This document shows, one piece after another, positions 31,106-40,497 of a DNA stretch of 64,000 nt; the first letter of the stretch is position 1, and each line of letters begins with the position of its first letter. The notes beneath the pieces were generated by a model, which was not told the DNA's origin, did not search any database, and saw only the letters and a program-made list of their open reading frames with translations. A program made the translations under genes and the position numbers. Location: NCBI GenBank assembly GCA_963742105.1, contig CAVUKN010000003.1:248001-312000 (forward strand), written 5' to 3'. The DNA comes from Gp6-AA40 sp963742105. Its GTDB lineage: Bacteria > Acidobacteriota > Vicinamibacteria > Vicinamibacterales > UBA2999.

Positions 31106-31960
31106 TCAGACGGGCCGGAGCCGAAGTCCTTCATTCAGGCTGCCCATGCGGTAGCCCTGCAGATCGATCGTCACGTGCGCGTAGCCGAGGGCCTTCAGCG
31201 ACGTGTTCAAGCTGTCGCGGACCTCCGGCGCGAGCGCGCGCGGCAACTCGTCGCGGCCGATCTCGAGTCGAGCGAGCCGTTCGACTCCTTCTTCCCCCAC
31301 ACCTGGAGGCGCGGGCGTCTCATGATGGCGGACGCGACAAACGCGGAAGCCGAGGTCGTGCAGCACCTGTTCGGCCTGCTCGATCATCCGCAGCTTCTCA
31401 TCGGTCACTTCGGAGTGATACGGAATGCGCGACGACAGGCATGCCGAGGCGGGTTCGTCCCACGTCGGCAGACCGGCGAGATGGGACAGTTCACGGATTT
31501 CCGCTTTGGTCAGGTCGACTTCATCGAGCGGACTGCGGACGCCGAACTCCCGCGCCGCCTGCCGGCCGGGACGATAGTCGCCGCGATCGTCGGCATTGCT
31601 GCCGTCGGCGATGACGTCGAACTCGCGAGCGCGCGCCACCTCACCGAGCAGCGAGTAGAGCTCGTGCTTGCAGAAGTAGCAGCGATTGGTCGGATTGGCA
31701 CGGTACTCGGCGCGTTCGAGCTCGCGCGTGCGCACGATTTCGTGATGCAGGCCGAATTCTTTGGCCACCCGCAATGCCAGCTGCCGGTGCCGATCCGGAT
31801 AACTGGGGCTGTCCGCGGTAACGCACAAGGCGCCGGGCCCGAGCACCTGCGTGGCCACCCACGCCAGATACGCGCTGTCGACGCCGCCGCTGAACGCGAT
31901 GATCAGGGAATCGAAAGAGGCAACCAGCTCCTGGAGGCGCCGCTCCTTGAGCGCGCTCAT
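31106..31960 (-). CDS. larE: ATP-dependent sacrificial sulfur transferase LarE
   Basis: This 284-residue PP-loop ATPase has SGGVDS at 24-29. It keeps the LarE signature PTNRCYFCKHELY (Cys94, Cys97) and a third cysteine in SACLSSRIPY (Cys174). LarE transfers sulfur onto the pyridinium precursor of the nickel-pincer nucleotide cofactor of lactate racemase-type enzymes. The single-Cys form gives up its own sulfur, whereas the three-Cys form is thought to hold a [4Fe-4S] cluster that passes on sulfide; the pattern here suggests the latter. LarB, LarC and LarA are not in the window. The gene follows the LysW-like gene after 12 bases. Confidence 0.88.
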   Translation of the reverse strand: MSALKERRLQELVASFDSLIIAFSGGVDSAYLAWVATQVLGPGALCVTADSPSYPDRHRQLALRVAKEFGLHHEIVRTRELERAEYRANPTNRCYFCKHELYSLLGEVARAREFDVIADGSNADDRGDYRPGRQAAREFGVRSPLDEVDLTKAEIRELSHLAGLPTWDEPASACLSSRIPYHSEVTDEKLRMIEQAEQVLHDLGFRVCRVRHHETPAPPGVGEEGVERLARLEIGRDELPRALAPEVRDSLNTSLKALGYAHVTIDLQGYRMGSLNEGLRLRPV

Positions 31961-31972
31961 CGGTGCTGGGTC

Positions 31973-32227
31973 CTATTCGTCGAAATCCTCTTCGACGTCC
32001 TCGTCCTCATCCTCATCATCATCATCGTCGTCGTCTTCTGCCTCCTCCTCGTCGTCCTCTTCCTCTTCTTCCTCATCGTCGTCGAGGTCGTCGTCGTCCG
32101 CGAAGTCGACTTCGTCCGCTCCTGTCACGACGAGGCTCTTGCCGCACTCCGGACAGCTGAGGGTGTCGCCCTCTTCCATGTCCTCAGTGTTGACTTCGTC
32201 GTATTCGCATTCGGGGCACGTGGCCAT
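31973..32227 (-). CDS. LysW-like zinc-ribbon protein with long acidic tail
   Basis: This 84-residue protein starts MATCPECEYDEV at 32227. Residues 4-28 hold two CPEC knuckles (Cys 4, 7, 25, 28), with CGKSLVVTGADEVDF after the second, matching the zinc-ribbon of LysW amino-group carrier proteins. LysW normally ends EDWGE, where the last Glu carries the substrate. Here residues 44-84 are almost all Asp and Glu and the end is EEDFDE. The gene is 12 bases upstream of larE on the same strand, so the two are probably co-transcribed. It may be a carrier for that pathway or an unrelated acidic zinc-ribbon protein. Confidence 0.8.
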   Translation of the reverse strand: MATCPECEYDEVNTEDMEEGDTLSCPECGKSLVVTGADEVDFADDDDLDDDEEEEEEDDEEEAEDDDDDDDEDEDEDVEEDFDE

Positions 32228-32353
32228 ACGGTCTCCTGCAGCGGGTCGCCGCGAACGAAACAAGCTCGAATTATAACGAGATTCCCGCAGGAGCATCAAT
32301 CAGCGCCAGACCCACCTAAGGTTGCACCGTCCGTGCGCCGATAAAGGCAGACA

Positions 32354-33076
32354 ATGACCGCCGGAACGATCACGGCCCTGAAGATGGTGCTCGTCGCCGA
32401 CGACACCGCTTTCGTACGGGACCGTTTCCAGGCGGCGCTCGAAGCCGCCGGACACCGTGCCGTCGTCGTGCGGACCGGGCCCGAACTGATGGCCCGCATG
32501 AGGGACAGCAGTGCGTCGGTGGACCTCGTCCTGCTCGACCTCCGGCTGCCCCAGGGGCGCGGCGTCGAGCTGCTCCGCAATATGCGCCGCCTCGAAGGCC
32601 ATCAGCCACCGGTGGTGGTGTTCAGCGGCACCATTGCGAGCGCACTCGAGGTGCGGGAGCTCAGCACGCTCGGCGTCACCGGCTACGTCAACGAATACAC
32701 CTCGGTGCAGCACATTGTGCCGTCACTCGCGCCGCACCTGTTCCCGGACAATTTGAGCCGGCGTTCGAGCCCGCGCGCCGTTCTCGGGATTCCGGTGGCC
32801 TACCGGTTCGGCAACACGATTGCCGCCGCGCTCACGCTGAACATCAGTCGCGGTGGGGTGGCGATCCGGACGACCAGTCCGCTGGATCCGGGTACGGCAA
32901 TCAAGCTGCGCTTCCGGTTGCCGTCAAAAAGCAGCGACATCGACGGCGAAGCGCGAATCGCGTGGATCGATCGGCGCCTCGGCATGGGTGCGCAGTTCAC
33001 CTGGATCTCGGAATCGGACCAGGCGGCAATCGCCGACTTCGTTCAAGCGCACTTCTTCAACAATCGCAAGGCGTAA
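32354..33076 (+). CDS. Response-regulator receiver plus PilZ domain protein
   Basis: The 240-residue protein has a CheY-like receiver (about 10-125: VADDTAFVRD acidic pocket, phospho-acceptor Asp in LLDLRLPQG, FSG switch) and a PilZ domain (about 135-232: RRSSPRAVLGIPVAYR, NISRGGVAI, GMGAQF). The usual conserved lysine after beta-5 is not evident (TGYVNEYTS), so phosphorylation signalling may be altered. PilZ proteins often bind cyclic-di-GMP through R-x3-R and N/D-x-S-x2-G; NISRGG fits. No kinase is adjacent. It converges on the ATPase gene across a heptad hairpin. Confidence 0.85.
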   Translation: MTAGTITALKMVLVADDTAFVRDRFQAALEAAGHRAVVVRTGPELMARMRDSSASVDLVLLDLRLPQGRGVELLRNMRRLEGHQPPVVVFSGTIASALEVRELSTLGVTGYVNEYTSVQHIVPSLAPHLFPDNLSRRSSPRAVLGIPVAYRFGNTIAAALTLNISRGGVAIRTTSPLDPGTAIKLRFRLPSKSSDIDGEARIAWIDRRLGMGAQFTWISESDQAAIADFVQAHFFNNRKA

Positions 33077-33089
33077 GCGCACGACCCCG

Positions 33090-33212
33090 TTCACGCTTCT
33101 CGGTTCTCGCTTCTCAGTTCGTGTTCTCGTTCGCGTTCGGTTCAAGGTCGAAGTTCGAACTTCGGAACCGAACCTGAACACGAACCGAGAAGCGAGAACT
33201 GAGAAGCGTGAA
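33090..33212. repeat. heptad element, unit CTTCTCG, nearly perfect 37-bp inverted arms
   Basis: The left arm (33090-33126) and right arm (33176-33212) are 37 bases each and complementary except at two positions. The interior continues the pairing with GTTCGGTTC / GAACCGAAC. It can form one long hairpin between two converging genes and could end transcription in both directions. Confidence 0.9.
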
Positions 33213-33226
33213 CACAAGTCTGCGGT

Positions 33227-35360
33227 CTATCTCGATCGCAGCAACCGCAACGCGTTAGCAACGACGATCACCGTGGCGCCGGTGTCGGCGAGGACGGCCA
33301 TCCACAGCGTGGCGACACCGCTGACGGCGAGGACGAGAAACGCCGCTTTCAGGATCAGCGACAAGGCGATATTCGTGCGGACGTTCCGCACCGTCGCGCG
33401 CGCGAGACGGATCGCATACGGAAGCTTCAGCAACTCAGCCGACAACAACGCCACGTCCGCGGTTTCGAGAGCCACATCAGAGGCCGCGGCGCCCATCGCG
33501 ATGCCAACGTCCGCGGCAGCAAGCGCCGGAGCGTCGTTGATGCCGTCGCCCACCATCACCACCGGCCCCCGCGCCCGCAGCGACTCGATGGCCGCGTGCT
33601 TTTCGCCAGGCAGAAGGCCGGCGCGCGTTTCATCCACGCCAACCGCCGCGGCCGCCTGCGCGGCACTGGCGGGATGATCGCCGGTCAACATCACGATGTG
33701 CTCGATGCCCTGAGCGCGCAGCAGATCAATGGCTTCGCGAGCCGTCGGCCGGACCGTGTCGGCCACGGCAATCGCACCGAGCACCATTCGATCCACGGCG
33801 ACGAAGACGAGGGTGACACCAGCAGCCGTCGTCGCGGCGGCAGGACTGAAATCAGCCGGGAATCGTGATGCCGCGTTCCTCGAACAGCGCGCGGTTGCCG
33901 ACGGTCACCAGCCGCCCGCCGACGTCACCTTCCGCGCCACGTCCGGGGAACGCCGAAAAGCGCGCCACCGCCGGTACGTCAATACCGAGCTCGCTCGCGC
34001 GCGCCGTCAGCGCCTCTGCAATCGGATGCTCGGAACGGGCCTCGACGGCCGCGGCGAATCGAAACAGCTCAGTGGCGGACGCAATGCCCACCGGAAGGAT
34101 GTCCCGTACCGACAACAGCCCCGAGGTCAGCGTTCCCGTCTTGTCGAACGCCACCACGCGAGCAGCCGCGAGACGCTCCAGGTGCACGCCACCCTTGACG
34201 AGCACACCGTGGCGCGCGGCTGCTGAGAGCGCAGACACGATCGACACTGGCGTCGAGATGACCAGCGCGCACGGGCAGGCGATGACGAGCAGCACGAGCG
34301 CGCGATACAGCCAGCCCGCTGGATCAGAGGCGCCAACCAGCGCCGGAATCACGGCAATCGCCACCGCCAGGACAATCACCGCGGGGGTGTAGACGCGAGC
34401 GAAGCGATCGACGAACGCCTGCACCGGCGCGCGCCGCGACTGCGCCTCTTCCACCAGGTGAATGACGTGCGCCAGACGAGTGTCGCGTCCGACCCGGGTC
34501 ACGCGCAGATCGAGCGCCCCGCGCCCATTGATCGTGCCGGCGAACACCTCGTCGCCGACCTGCTTCGCGACAGGCAGCGACTCGCCGGTCATTGGCGCCT
34601 CGTTCACGTCGCTGCTTCCCGCGACCACTTCCCCGTCCACCGCGACCTTCTCGCCCGGACGGACGATCACATGCTCGGCCGACCGGATCTCTTCGACCGG
34701 CACCATGGCTTCGGCGCCGCCCCGCACCACCAGCGCCTGGCGTGGCGACAGGTCCAGCAGCGCGCGAATCGCCTGCCGTGCCCGCTCGAGCGTCCGCACC
34801 TCGAGCCATTGCGCGACGGCAAACAGGAAGACGACGCTCGCGGCCTCGACCCAGTCGCCCAGGACCATCGCGCCGACGACCGCGACGACCATCAAGACGT
34901 TGATGTCCACGGTGCCGGTCCGCAGGGCCGTGACGGCACGCCGAACCGGATAAATGGCTCCGCTGATCGCGGACAGCGCCAGCACCGGCGCGGCGATTGC
35001 GGAATTGCCGGTAAAGAAGGCAGCGCCACCCGCCAGCAAGGCGATCCCGGAGGTCGCCATCAGGCGCTGTCGCCACTGCACGTCCGCCCCGGTCGACCGC
35101 GGCTCCTCGTGCTCGAGCCACATCCGCATCCCGGTCTGCCCGACGGCATCCACCATGACCGAGGTCGTCAACTTGGCGGCGTCGTACTTGACGTGAAGCC
35201 GCTGCCGGATGACGTCGGCCGCCACCGCTTCCATGCCGGCCAGCGGCTTGAGCCGCCGCTCGAGGATCACCACCTCCTCGTTGCAGTCCATGCCCTCGAC
35301 GCGGAAGACGGCTTCCGCATGGAGTTCGCAGGTGGTGCACGTGACCGGCTCGTGGGCCAT
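33227..35360 (-). CDS. Heavy-metal P1B-type ATPase (Zn/Cd/Pb exporter, ZntA/CadA-like), one frameshift
   Basis: Starting MAHEPVTCTTCELHAEAVF at 35360, this is a protein of about 710 residues. It has an N-terminal HMA domain with the variant GMDCNEE (a DC-x2-EE metal site) and the CPC motif in membrane segment 6 (VIACPCALVISTPVS). It also has DKTGTLT with the phosphorylated Asp, SEHPIAEAL, and MVGDGINDAPAL. The CPC-STPVS pattern and the final VANALRLLRSR are those of Zn/Cd exporters rather than copper pumps. The frame changes at about 33855, in a CCC run (ATTCCCGGC), where removing one C restores ITIPADFSPAAAT. That looks like a homopolymer sequencing error. Confidence 0.88.
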
Positions 35361-35695
35361 ACCCGAGGTTAACAGTAGGGCGGGGCTGGCGCTCGCCCAG
35401 ATTCCAGAGGAATTTGCGGAACCTTGGGAGTTGGACCGGCGAAGACGTTGGGAGTTGGGAGTTGTCTTTGAGCCCCGAGACCAGATGACTCGCCGCGACG
35501 TCCTGATCTCCGGATTGGTCGAGCGGCGAGTCAGGCAACACACGTGCGTGTTGCCCCGACAAAAGCGCATCAGCTACGATCTTGCGGCTGGACGCTTTAA
35601 ACAGTGGCCCATCTAAGGCTTAGCCGCTGTCGCCGCTGGTGCGGCGTCGACGCGCCAGGCACGCCTGGACAATGAAATAGACCGGAGGCAACGCT
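35361..35695. repeat. intergenic region with GGGAGTT heptad and two hairpins
   Basis: No gene is seen. A GGGAGTT heptad lies at 35424-35467 around GGACCGGCGAAGAC. An 11-bp perfect inverted repeat (TGACTCGCCGC / GCGGCGAGTCA) spans 35486-35533, directly followed by the near-perfect palindrome GGCAACACACGTGCGTGTTG (35534-35555). These two hairpins are in the leader region of the ABC operon starting at 35696. Confidence 0.7.
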
Positions 35696-36694
35696 GTGAT
35701 CGAGGTGCAGCACCTCACGAAGCGCTACGGCACTGTTACCGCCGTGGACGACGTGAGCTTCAAAGTTGAGCGAGGGGAAATTCTCGGATTCCTCGGGCCG
35801 AACGGCGCGGGGAAGACGACGACGATGCGGGTGCTGACGGGCTACATGCCGCCGACGGAAGGCAAGGCGGTGGTAGCCGGCTACGACGTCAGTGAACAGC
35901 CGATTGAAGCCAAACGGCGGACGGGATACCTGCCGGAGACGCCTCCGCTCTATCCCGACATGACCGTCAGCGAATATCTGCTGTTCTGCGCCCGCATCAA
36001 AGGCATTCCGCGCGGCGATCGCAAGGCGCGCGTCATGACCGCGATGGAGCGCACGCGCGTCGCCGACATGGCGAAGCGACACTGCGGCAAGCTCTCGAAG
36101 GGGTACAAGCAGCGTGTCGGTCTCGCCCAGGCGCTGCTCCACAATCCGGATGTGCTGATCCTCGACGAGCCCACCGCTGGTCTCGACCCGAAGCAGATCA
36201 TCGAAACGCGCCGGTTGATCAAGGAGCTCGGCGGCGACCACACCATCATTCTCAGCACGCACATCCTTCCGGAAGTCAGCCAGACCTGTCAGCGGGTAGT
36301 CATCATTAATAGGGGGCACGTCGTCGCGGTCGACACACCGGAGAACCTCACGGCGAAGCTGCGCGGATCGGAAGCGATGTACGTCGAGATCGACGCGCCG
36401 GGCAGCGACGCGCAGCGGATCCTCGCCGACCTGGCAGGAGTGACCCACGTCGACGAGACGCCGACGCGGGCCGGGCACATGGCGTTCGAAGTGCGCAGCG
36501 AACAGGGACGCGACGTCCGACGCGACATTGCCGCGACGGTGGTTCGCAACGGCTGGGGACTGCTGGAACTGAGACCGATGCGAATAAGCCTCGAGGAGAT
36601 CTTCCTGTCTCTTACCACCGAAGATGCGGCGACGGCGCCAGATGCATCCGGCCGCGCCCGCGAGAACGCCGAACTGGAGGCGAGCCATGAATAA
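35696..36694 (+). CDS. ABC transporter ATP-binding protein, GldA-like
   Basis: This 332-residue ATPase has Walker A GPNGAGKTT, signature LSKGYKQRVGLAQAL, Walker B VLILDEPTAGLDP and the H-loop STH. An extra C-terminal domain of about 100 residues is typical of GldA/NatA-type exporters. The start is GTG 35696 with GGAGG 8 nt upstream. It overlaps the permease gene by 8 bases and is followed by GldG-like and DUF4340 genes, a set widely found in Bacteroidetes, Acidobacteria and others. In Flavobacterium GldAFG supports gliding; here the role is unproven and no gliding genes are seen nearby. Confidence 0.9.
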   Translation: MIEVQHLTKRYGTVTAVDDVSFKVERGEILGFLGPNGAGKTTTMRVLTGYMPPTEGKAVVAGYDVSEQPIEAKRRTGYLPETPPLYPDMTVSEYLLFCARIKGIPRGDRKARVMTAMERTRVADMAKRHCGKLSKGYKQRVGLAQALLHNPDVLILDEPTAGLDPKQIIETRRLIKELGGDHTIILSTHILPEVSQTCQRVVIINRGHVVAVDTPENLTAKLRGSEAMYVEIDAPGSDAQRILADLAGVTHVDETPTRAGHMAFEVRSEQGRDVRRDIAATVVRNGWGLLELRPMRISLEEIFLSLTTEDAATAPDASGRARENAELEASHE

Positions 36695-37454
36695 CATCCT
36701 CGCCATCGCCAACAAGGAGTTGCGCGGCTACTTCGCCTCGCCCATCGCCTACATCGTCATCGGCCTGTTCGCGCTGGCGTACGGCTACTTCTTCTACGCA
36801 CTGCTCCTCTACTTCGATCGCATGAGCATGCAGATGGCGGGAGCGGGCGGGGCTGGCTCGGCCAACGTCAACGAGCAGCTCATCGGGCCCTCGTTCAACA
36901 ACGTCATGGTCGTCTTCCTGTTCATCCTGCCGATGGTGACGATGCGGACGTATTCCGAGGAGAAGCGATCGGGAACCATCGAGTTGCTGCTGACGGCGCC
37001 GATCACGGACTTCCAGATCATCATGGGCAAGTTCCTTGGCGCGATGGCCCTCTTCGCGGCGATGCTCGCCGTGACGCTGATCCACATGGGGATCCTGTTC
37101 GCGATCGGAAATCCGGAGCCGCTGCCGATTCTCACCAGCTATCTCGGGATGCTGCTGATGGGAGGCTGCTTCGTCGCCGTCGGCCTGCTGATCTCGAGCA
37201 TGACGAAGAACCAGATCGTCGCCGGCATGGTGACCTTCGTCGTGTTCCTGCTGCTGTGGGTCATCGACTGGGTCGCAACCTTCGTGAATCCGACGGCACA
37301 AGCCATCCTGAGCTACCTGTCGTTCACGCAGCATCTGACCGACTTCATGCGCGGCGTCATCGACACCAAGCACGTGGTGTATTACGTCTCCTTCATCGCG
37401 TTCGGCCTGTTTCTGACGGCTCGCTCCGTCGACACGGAAAGGTGGCGGGGCTAG
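36687..37454 (+). CDS. ABC-2 type permease, GldF-like
   Basis: The 255-residue protein starts MNNILAIANKELRGYF, with CTGGAGG upstream. It has six hydrophobic segments, including IVIGLFALAYGYFFYALLLY and LIGLL-type helices, with the EEKRSGTIELLLTAP motif of ABC-2 permeases. It pairs with the ATPase encoded just before and the GldG-like protein just after (2-base gap). Confidence 0.88.
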   Translation: MNNILAIANKELRGYFASPIAYIVIGLFALAYGYFFYALLLYFDRMSMQMAGAGGAGSANVNEQLIGPSFNNVMVVFLFILPMVTMRTYSEEKRSGTIELLLTAPITDFQIIMGKFLGAMALFAAMLAVTLIHMGILFAIGNPEPLPILTSYLGMLLMGGCFVAVGLLISSMTKNQIVAGMVTFVVFLLLWVIDWVATFVNPTAQAILSYLSFTQHLTDFMRGVIDTKHVVYYVSFIAFGLFLTARSVDTERWRG

Positions 37455-37456
37455 TC

Positions 37457-39037
37457 ATGCAACGGATTCTCAACGTCCTCGGCTGGCTCGGCACCGCCAT
37501 CGTCTTCGGCGCGGTGGCGGTCCGGTTTACGCAGCCCCAGTGGGATCAGTACGCGGTCTACGCTGCCTGGGCGGGCCTGGCGCTCGTGGTCCTCTACACC
37601 GCCGGCCAGTGGCGCGAGATCGCCGCCTACTTCCAGCGGCGTAACGCCCGGTATGCCGCCATTGCCAGCGTGAGCGTGCTGGTCGTGCTCGGTCTGCTCA
37701 TCGCGGTGAACTACCTGTCGAACCGGCGGAACAAGCGGTGGGACCTCACCAGCAACAAGCAGTACTCCCTGTCCGACCAGTCGGTGAAGCTGCTCAAGGG
37801 GCTCGATGCGCCGGTCAAGCTGCGCGTGTTCGACAAGGAAACGGACTTCGATCGCTATCGGACCCGACTGGCGGAATACGAGTACCAGTCGAACAAGAAA
37901 GTGTCGATCGACTACGTCGATCCCGACAAGCATCCGCTCGACGCCAAGCAGTACGACGTGCAGACCTACGGGACGATCGTGCTCGAGTACAAGGGGCGCC
38001 GTGAAAAGGCGACGTCCGACAGCGAGCAGGACGTGACCAGCACCCTGATGAAGGTGCTCAACCCGCAAGAGAAGAAGGTGTATTTCCTGTCGGGCCACGG
38101 CGAGAAAGATCCGTCCTCGTCGAGCGATCGCGAAGGGTACAGCAGCATCGCCACGGCGTTGAAAGGGGACAACTATCAGTTCGACAAGCTGGTCCTCGCA
38201 CAGACGAAGACGATTCCGGCGGACGCCACGGCGCTGATCATTGCCGGCCCGAAGACCGACCTGCTCGAGGCGGAAGTGCCGGCGATTTCGGATTACCTGA
38301 GCAAGGCCGGCAAGCTGCTGGTGATGCTCGACCCGCCGGACAATCTCAAGACTCCGCCGCCGATGCCGCACCTCACCGAGTTGCTGAAGCAGTGGGGCAT
38401 CAACGCCACGTCTACGGTGGTGGTGGACGCCAGCGGCATCTCGAACAATGCCATGGCACCGGTGGCGGCGCCCCCCTATCCGTCGCACGCCATCACCAGC
38501 CAGTTCGGCTTGCTGACGGTGTTCCCACTCGCCCGCGCGATCACCCCGGACACCGGTAATTCGCAGCGACCGGCGCAGTCGTTCGTGCAGACATCGGGAC
38601 GCAGCTGGGCGGAATCGAGCTACGCAGAGCTCGAAAATGCCGACCAACTGAAGTTCGAAAGCGACAAGGGCGACCTCCCCGGGCCGGTGTCCATCGGCGT
38701 CGCCGTCGCGGTCCCGGCGGCCGACGACAAGCCGGCGGAGAAGCCGGCGAGCGGTGAGCAGCCGAAAAAGGCAGAGACGCGCGTCGCTGTGATCGGCGAT
38801 TCCGACTTCGCGTCGAACGGCTACCTCGGGATTCAGGGCAATCGCGATCTGTTCATGAACACGGTCAACTGGATCGCGCAGCAGGAGAGCCAGATCGCGA
38901 TCCGTCCGCGCGACCCGGCGGACCGTCGCATCACCCTGACCGCCAGCACGGCGAACCTGATCGCGCTGCTGTCCATCGTCGTGATTCCGGCGGCGGTGCT
39001 CGGCGCGGGCGTGTTCAGCTGGTGGCGGAGGCGCTAG
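37457..39037 (+). CDS. GldG-like ABC-type uncharacterised transport auxiliary protein
   Basis: This 526-residue protein has two N-terminal membrane helices, a third near residue 70 (IASVSVLVVLGLLIAVNYL), a large periplasmic ABC_transp_aux domain (RWDLTSNKQYSLSDQS start, YFLSGHGEKDP, LLVMLDPPDN) and a C-terminal helix (LLSIVVIPAAVLGAG) before WWRRR. The conserved DLT-x3-YSLS opening and SGHGE are hallmarks of the family. It lies between the permease and the DUF4340 gene in one operon. Confidence 0.88.
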   Translation: MQRILNVLGWLGTAIVFGAVAVRFTQPQWDQYAVYAAWAGLALVVLYTAGQWREIAAYFQRRNARYAAIASVSVLVVLGLLIAVNYLSNRRNKRWDLTSNKQYSLSDQSVKLLKGLDAPVKLRVFDKETDFDRYRTRLAEYEYQSNKKVSIDYVDPDKHPLDAKQYDVQTYGTIVLEYKGRREKATSDSEQDVTSTLMKVLNPQEKKVYFLSGHGEKDPSSSSDREGYSSIATALKGDNYQFDKLVLAQTKTIPADATALIIAGPKTDLLEAEVPAISDYLSKAGKLLVMLDPPDNLKTPPPMPHLTELLKQWGINATSTVVVDASGISNNAMAPVAAPPYPSHAITSQFGLLTVFPLARAITPDTGNSQRPAQSFVQTSGRSWAESSYAELENADQLKFESDKGDLPGPVSIGVAVAVPAADDKPAEKPASGEQPKKAETRVAVIGDSDFASNGYLGIQGNRDLFMNTVNWIAQQESQIAIRPRDPADRRITLTASTANLIALLSIVVIPAAVLGAGVFSWWRRR

Positions 39038-39039
39038 GC

Positions 39040-40356
39040 ATGCGCGGGATGAAGTCGACCCTCGCGCTGCTGGTCATTCTTATCGGCGTTGTCGCCTACA
39101 TCTACTTCGTCGACTCGAAGAAGCCGGTCAACGACACCGAGGCAAAGGACAAGGCGTTCACCGGCGTGACCGCCGACGACATCGAGGAACTGCAGATCAA
39201 GTCCGGCGAAGGCGAGACCTCACGTCTGCAGAAGACGGACGGCAAGTGGCAGCTCGTCGAGCCGGTGAAAGTGGCCGCCGATAACACCGAGGCGTCGAAC
39301 ATCGCGTCGAGCCTGGCGACCATCGACATCCAGCGTGTGGTGGATGAGAACGCGACCAACTTGAAGGAGTACGGACTCGATCCGCCGCGCGTCGACGTGG
39401 CGTTCCGCGCCAAGGGCAAGAAGGACCTTCAGCGCATCCTGATTGGCGAGAAGACCCCGACCGGAGGTGACGTCTACGCCCAGGTCCAGGGCAGCAAACG
39501 CGTCTTCCTGGTGAACTCGTTCCTCGACGGCACGTTCAACAAGAACACCTTCGCGCTGCGCGACAAGAAGGTGCTGACGTTCGACCGTGACAAGGTCGAC
39601 TCGCTGGAGCTGGTGAGCAGCGACAAGACCCTGCAGTTCGCGAAGAAGGGGAACGAGTGGGCGATGGTGAAGCCAGTCGCCGCGCGCGCGGACCTCGGCG
39701 CCGTCGAGGGAGCGCTCGAACGGGTCAGCTCGGTGCAGATGCAGGGGATTACCGCGGAAAACGGAGACGACCCGAAGAAGTACGGCCTCGACAAGCCGTC
39801 GGCAACGATCAATGTCGGCCTCGGCAGTTCGAAGGCAACGCTGACGCTGGGCAAGACCGAGAACGGCGTCGTTTACGCGAAGGATGCGGCACGGCCGATG
39901 ATCTTCACCGTGGCGCCCACCTTGACGACCGATCTGTTCAAGGATGCGTCGGACTACCGGCGGAAAGACCTCTTCGACTCGCGCTCCTTCACGATGGACA
40001 AGGTCACCCTCGTTCGCGGCGGCGAAACCGTCACGCTCGAAAAGTCCAAGGCCAAGGACGGCAAGGAGGTCTGGAAGAACAGCGCCGGAAAGGACGTCGA
40101 CGCGGCCAAGGCGGACGATCTGCTGTCGAAGCTGGGCAGCCTGCGGGCCGACAAGTTCCAGCCCACCGCGGATCCGTCGCTGAAGACGCCGGCGCTGACG
40201 GTGACCGCGCAGTTCGACTCCAACAAGATGGAAACCGTCAACTTTGCCCGCAGCGGCGGGATGGTGGTGGCCAGTCGCACGGATGAAGCCGGATCGGCGA
40301 CGCTGGACACGATGATGTTCGACGACCTGATGAAAGCGATCGATGCGGTCAAGTAG
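39040..40356 (+). CDS. DUF4340 domain protein
   Basis: A 438-residue protein starts MRGMKSTLALLVILIGVVAY at 39040 (GGAGGC upstream), giving an N-terminal membrane anchor and a long periplasmic part. It contains repeated DUF4340 units, such as DDIEELQIKSGEGE-W-L-P and KVDSLELVSSDK-EWAMVKPV, each with the pattern of a lysine/aspartate-rich beta unit. Genes of this family follow gldG-like genes in many genomes, and the product is presumed part of the same transporter. The stop is followed within 6 bases by a GAATGCA heptad element. Confidence 0.85.
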   Translation: MRGMKSTLALLVILIGVVAYIYFVDSKKPVNDTEAKDKAFTGVTADDIEELQIKSGEGETSRLQKTDGKWQLVEPVKVAADNTEASNIASSLATIDIQRVVDENATNLKEYGLDPPRVDVAFRAKGKKDLQRILIGEKTPTGGDVYAQVQGSKRVFLVNSFLDGTFNKNTFALRDKKVLTFDRDKVDSLELVSSDKTLQFAKKGNEWAMVKPVAARADLGAVEGALERVSSVQMQGITAENGDDPKKYGLDKPSATINVGLGSSKATLTLGKTENGVVYAKDAARPMIFTVAPTLTTDLFKDASDYRRKDLFDSRSFTMDKVTLVRGGETVTLEKSKAKDGKEVWKNSAGKDVDAAKADDLLSKLGSLRADKFQPTADPSLKTPALTVTAQFDSNKMETVNFARSGGMVVASRTDEAGSATLDTMMFDDLMKAIDAVK

Positions 40357-40357
40357 T

Positions 40358-40497
40358 TGTAATTGAGAATGCAGAATTCAGAATGCAGAAGCCAGACAGT
40401 GCTCGCATCTTGCCAGCGGTGCGGTACCGGCGCCAGCCACGCATGCGGCCGCTTCAATGGATTCTGTCTGCATTCTGCATTCTGAACTCTGCATTCC
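40358..40497. repeat. heptad element, unit GCAGAAT/GAATTCA, overlapping a signal peptide
   Basis: The left arm GAATGCAGAATTCAGAATGC (40368-40388) faces the right arm at 40457-40497 (GTCTGCATTCTGCATTCTGA then CTCTGCATTC). The right arm is translated as ILSAFCILNSAF, the hydrophobic core of the following lipoprotein signal peptide. Confidence 0.85.

Noticed and set aside
31851..32276. Serine-rich plus-strand protein
   Set aside because: It is the complement of the acidic Asp/Glu tail of the LysW-like gene; the serine runs are an antisense artefact.
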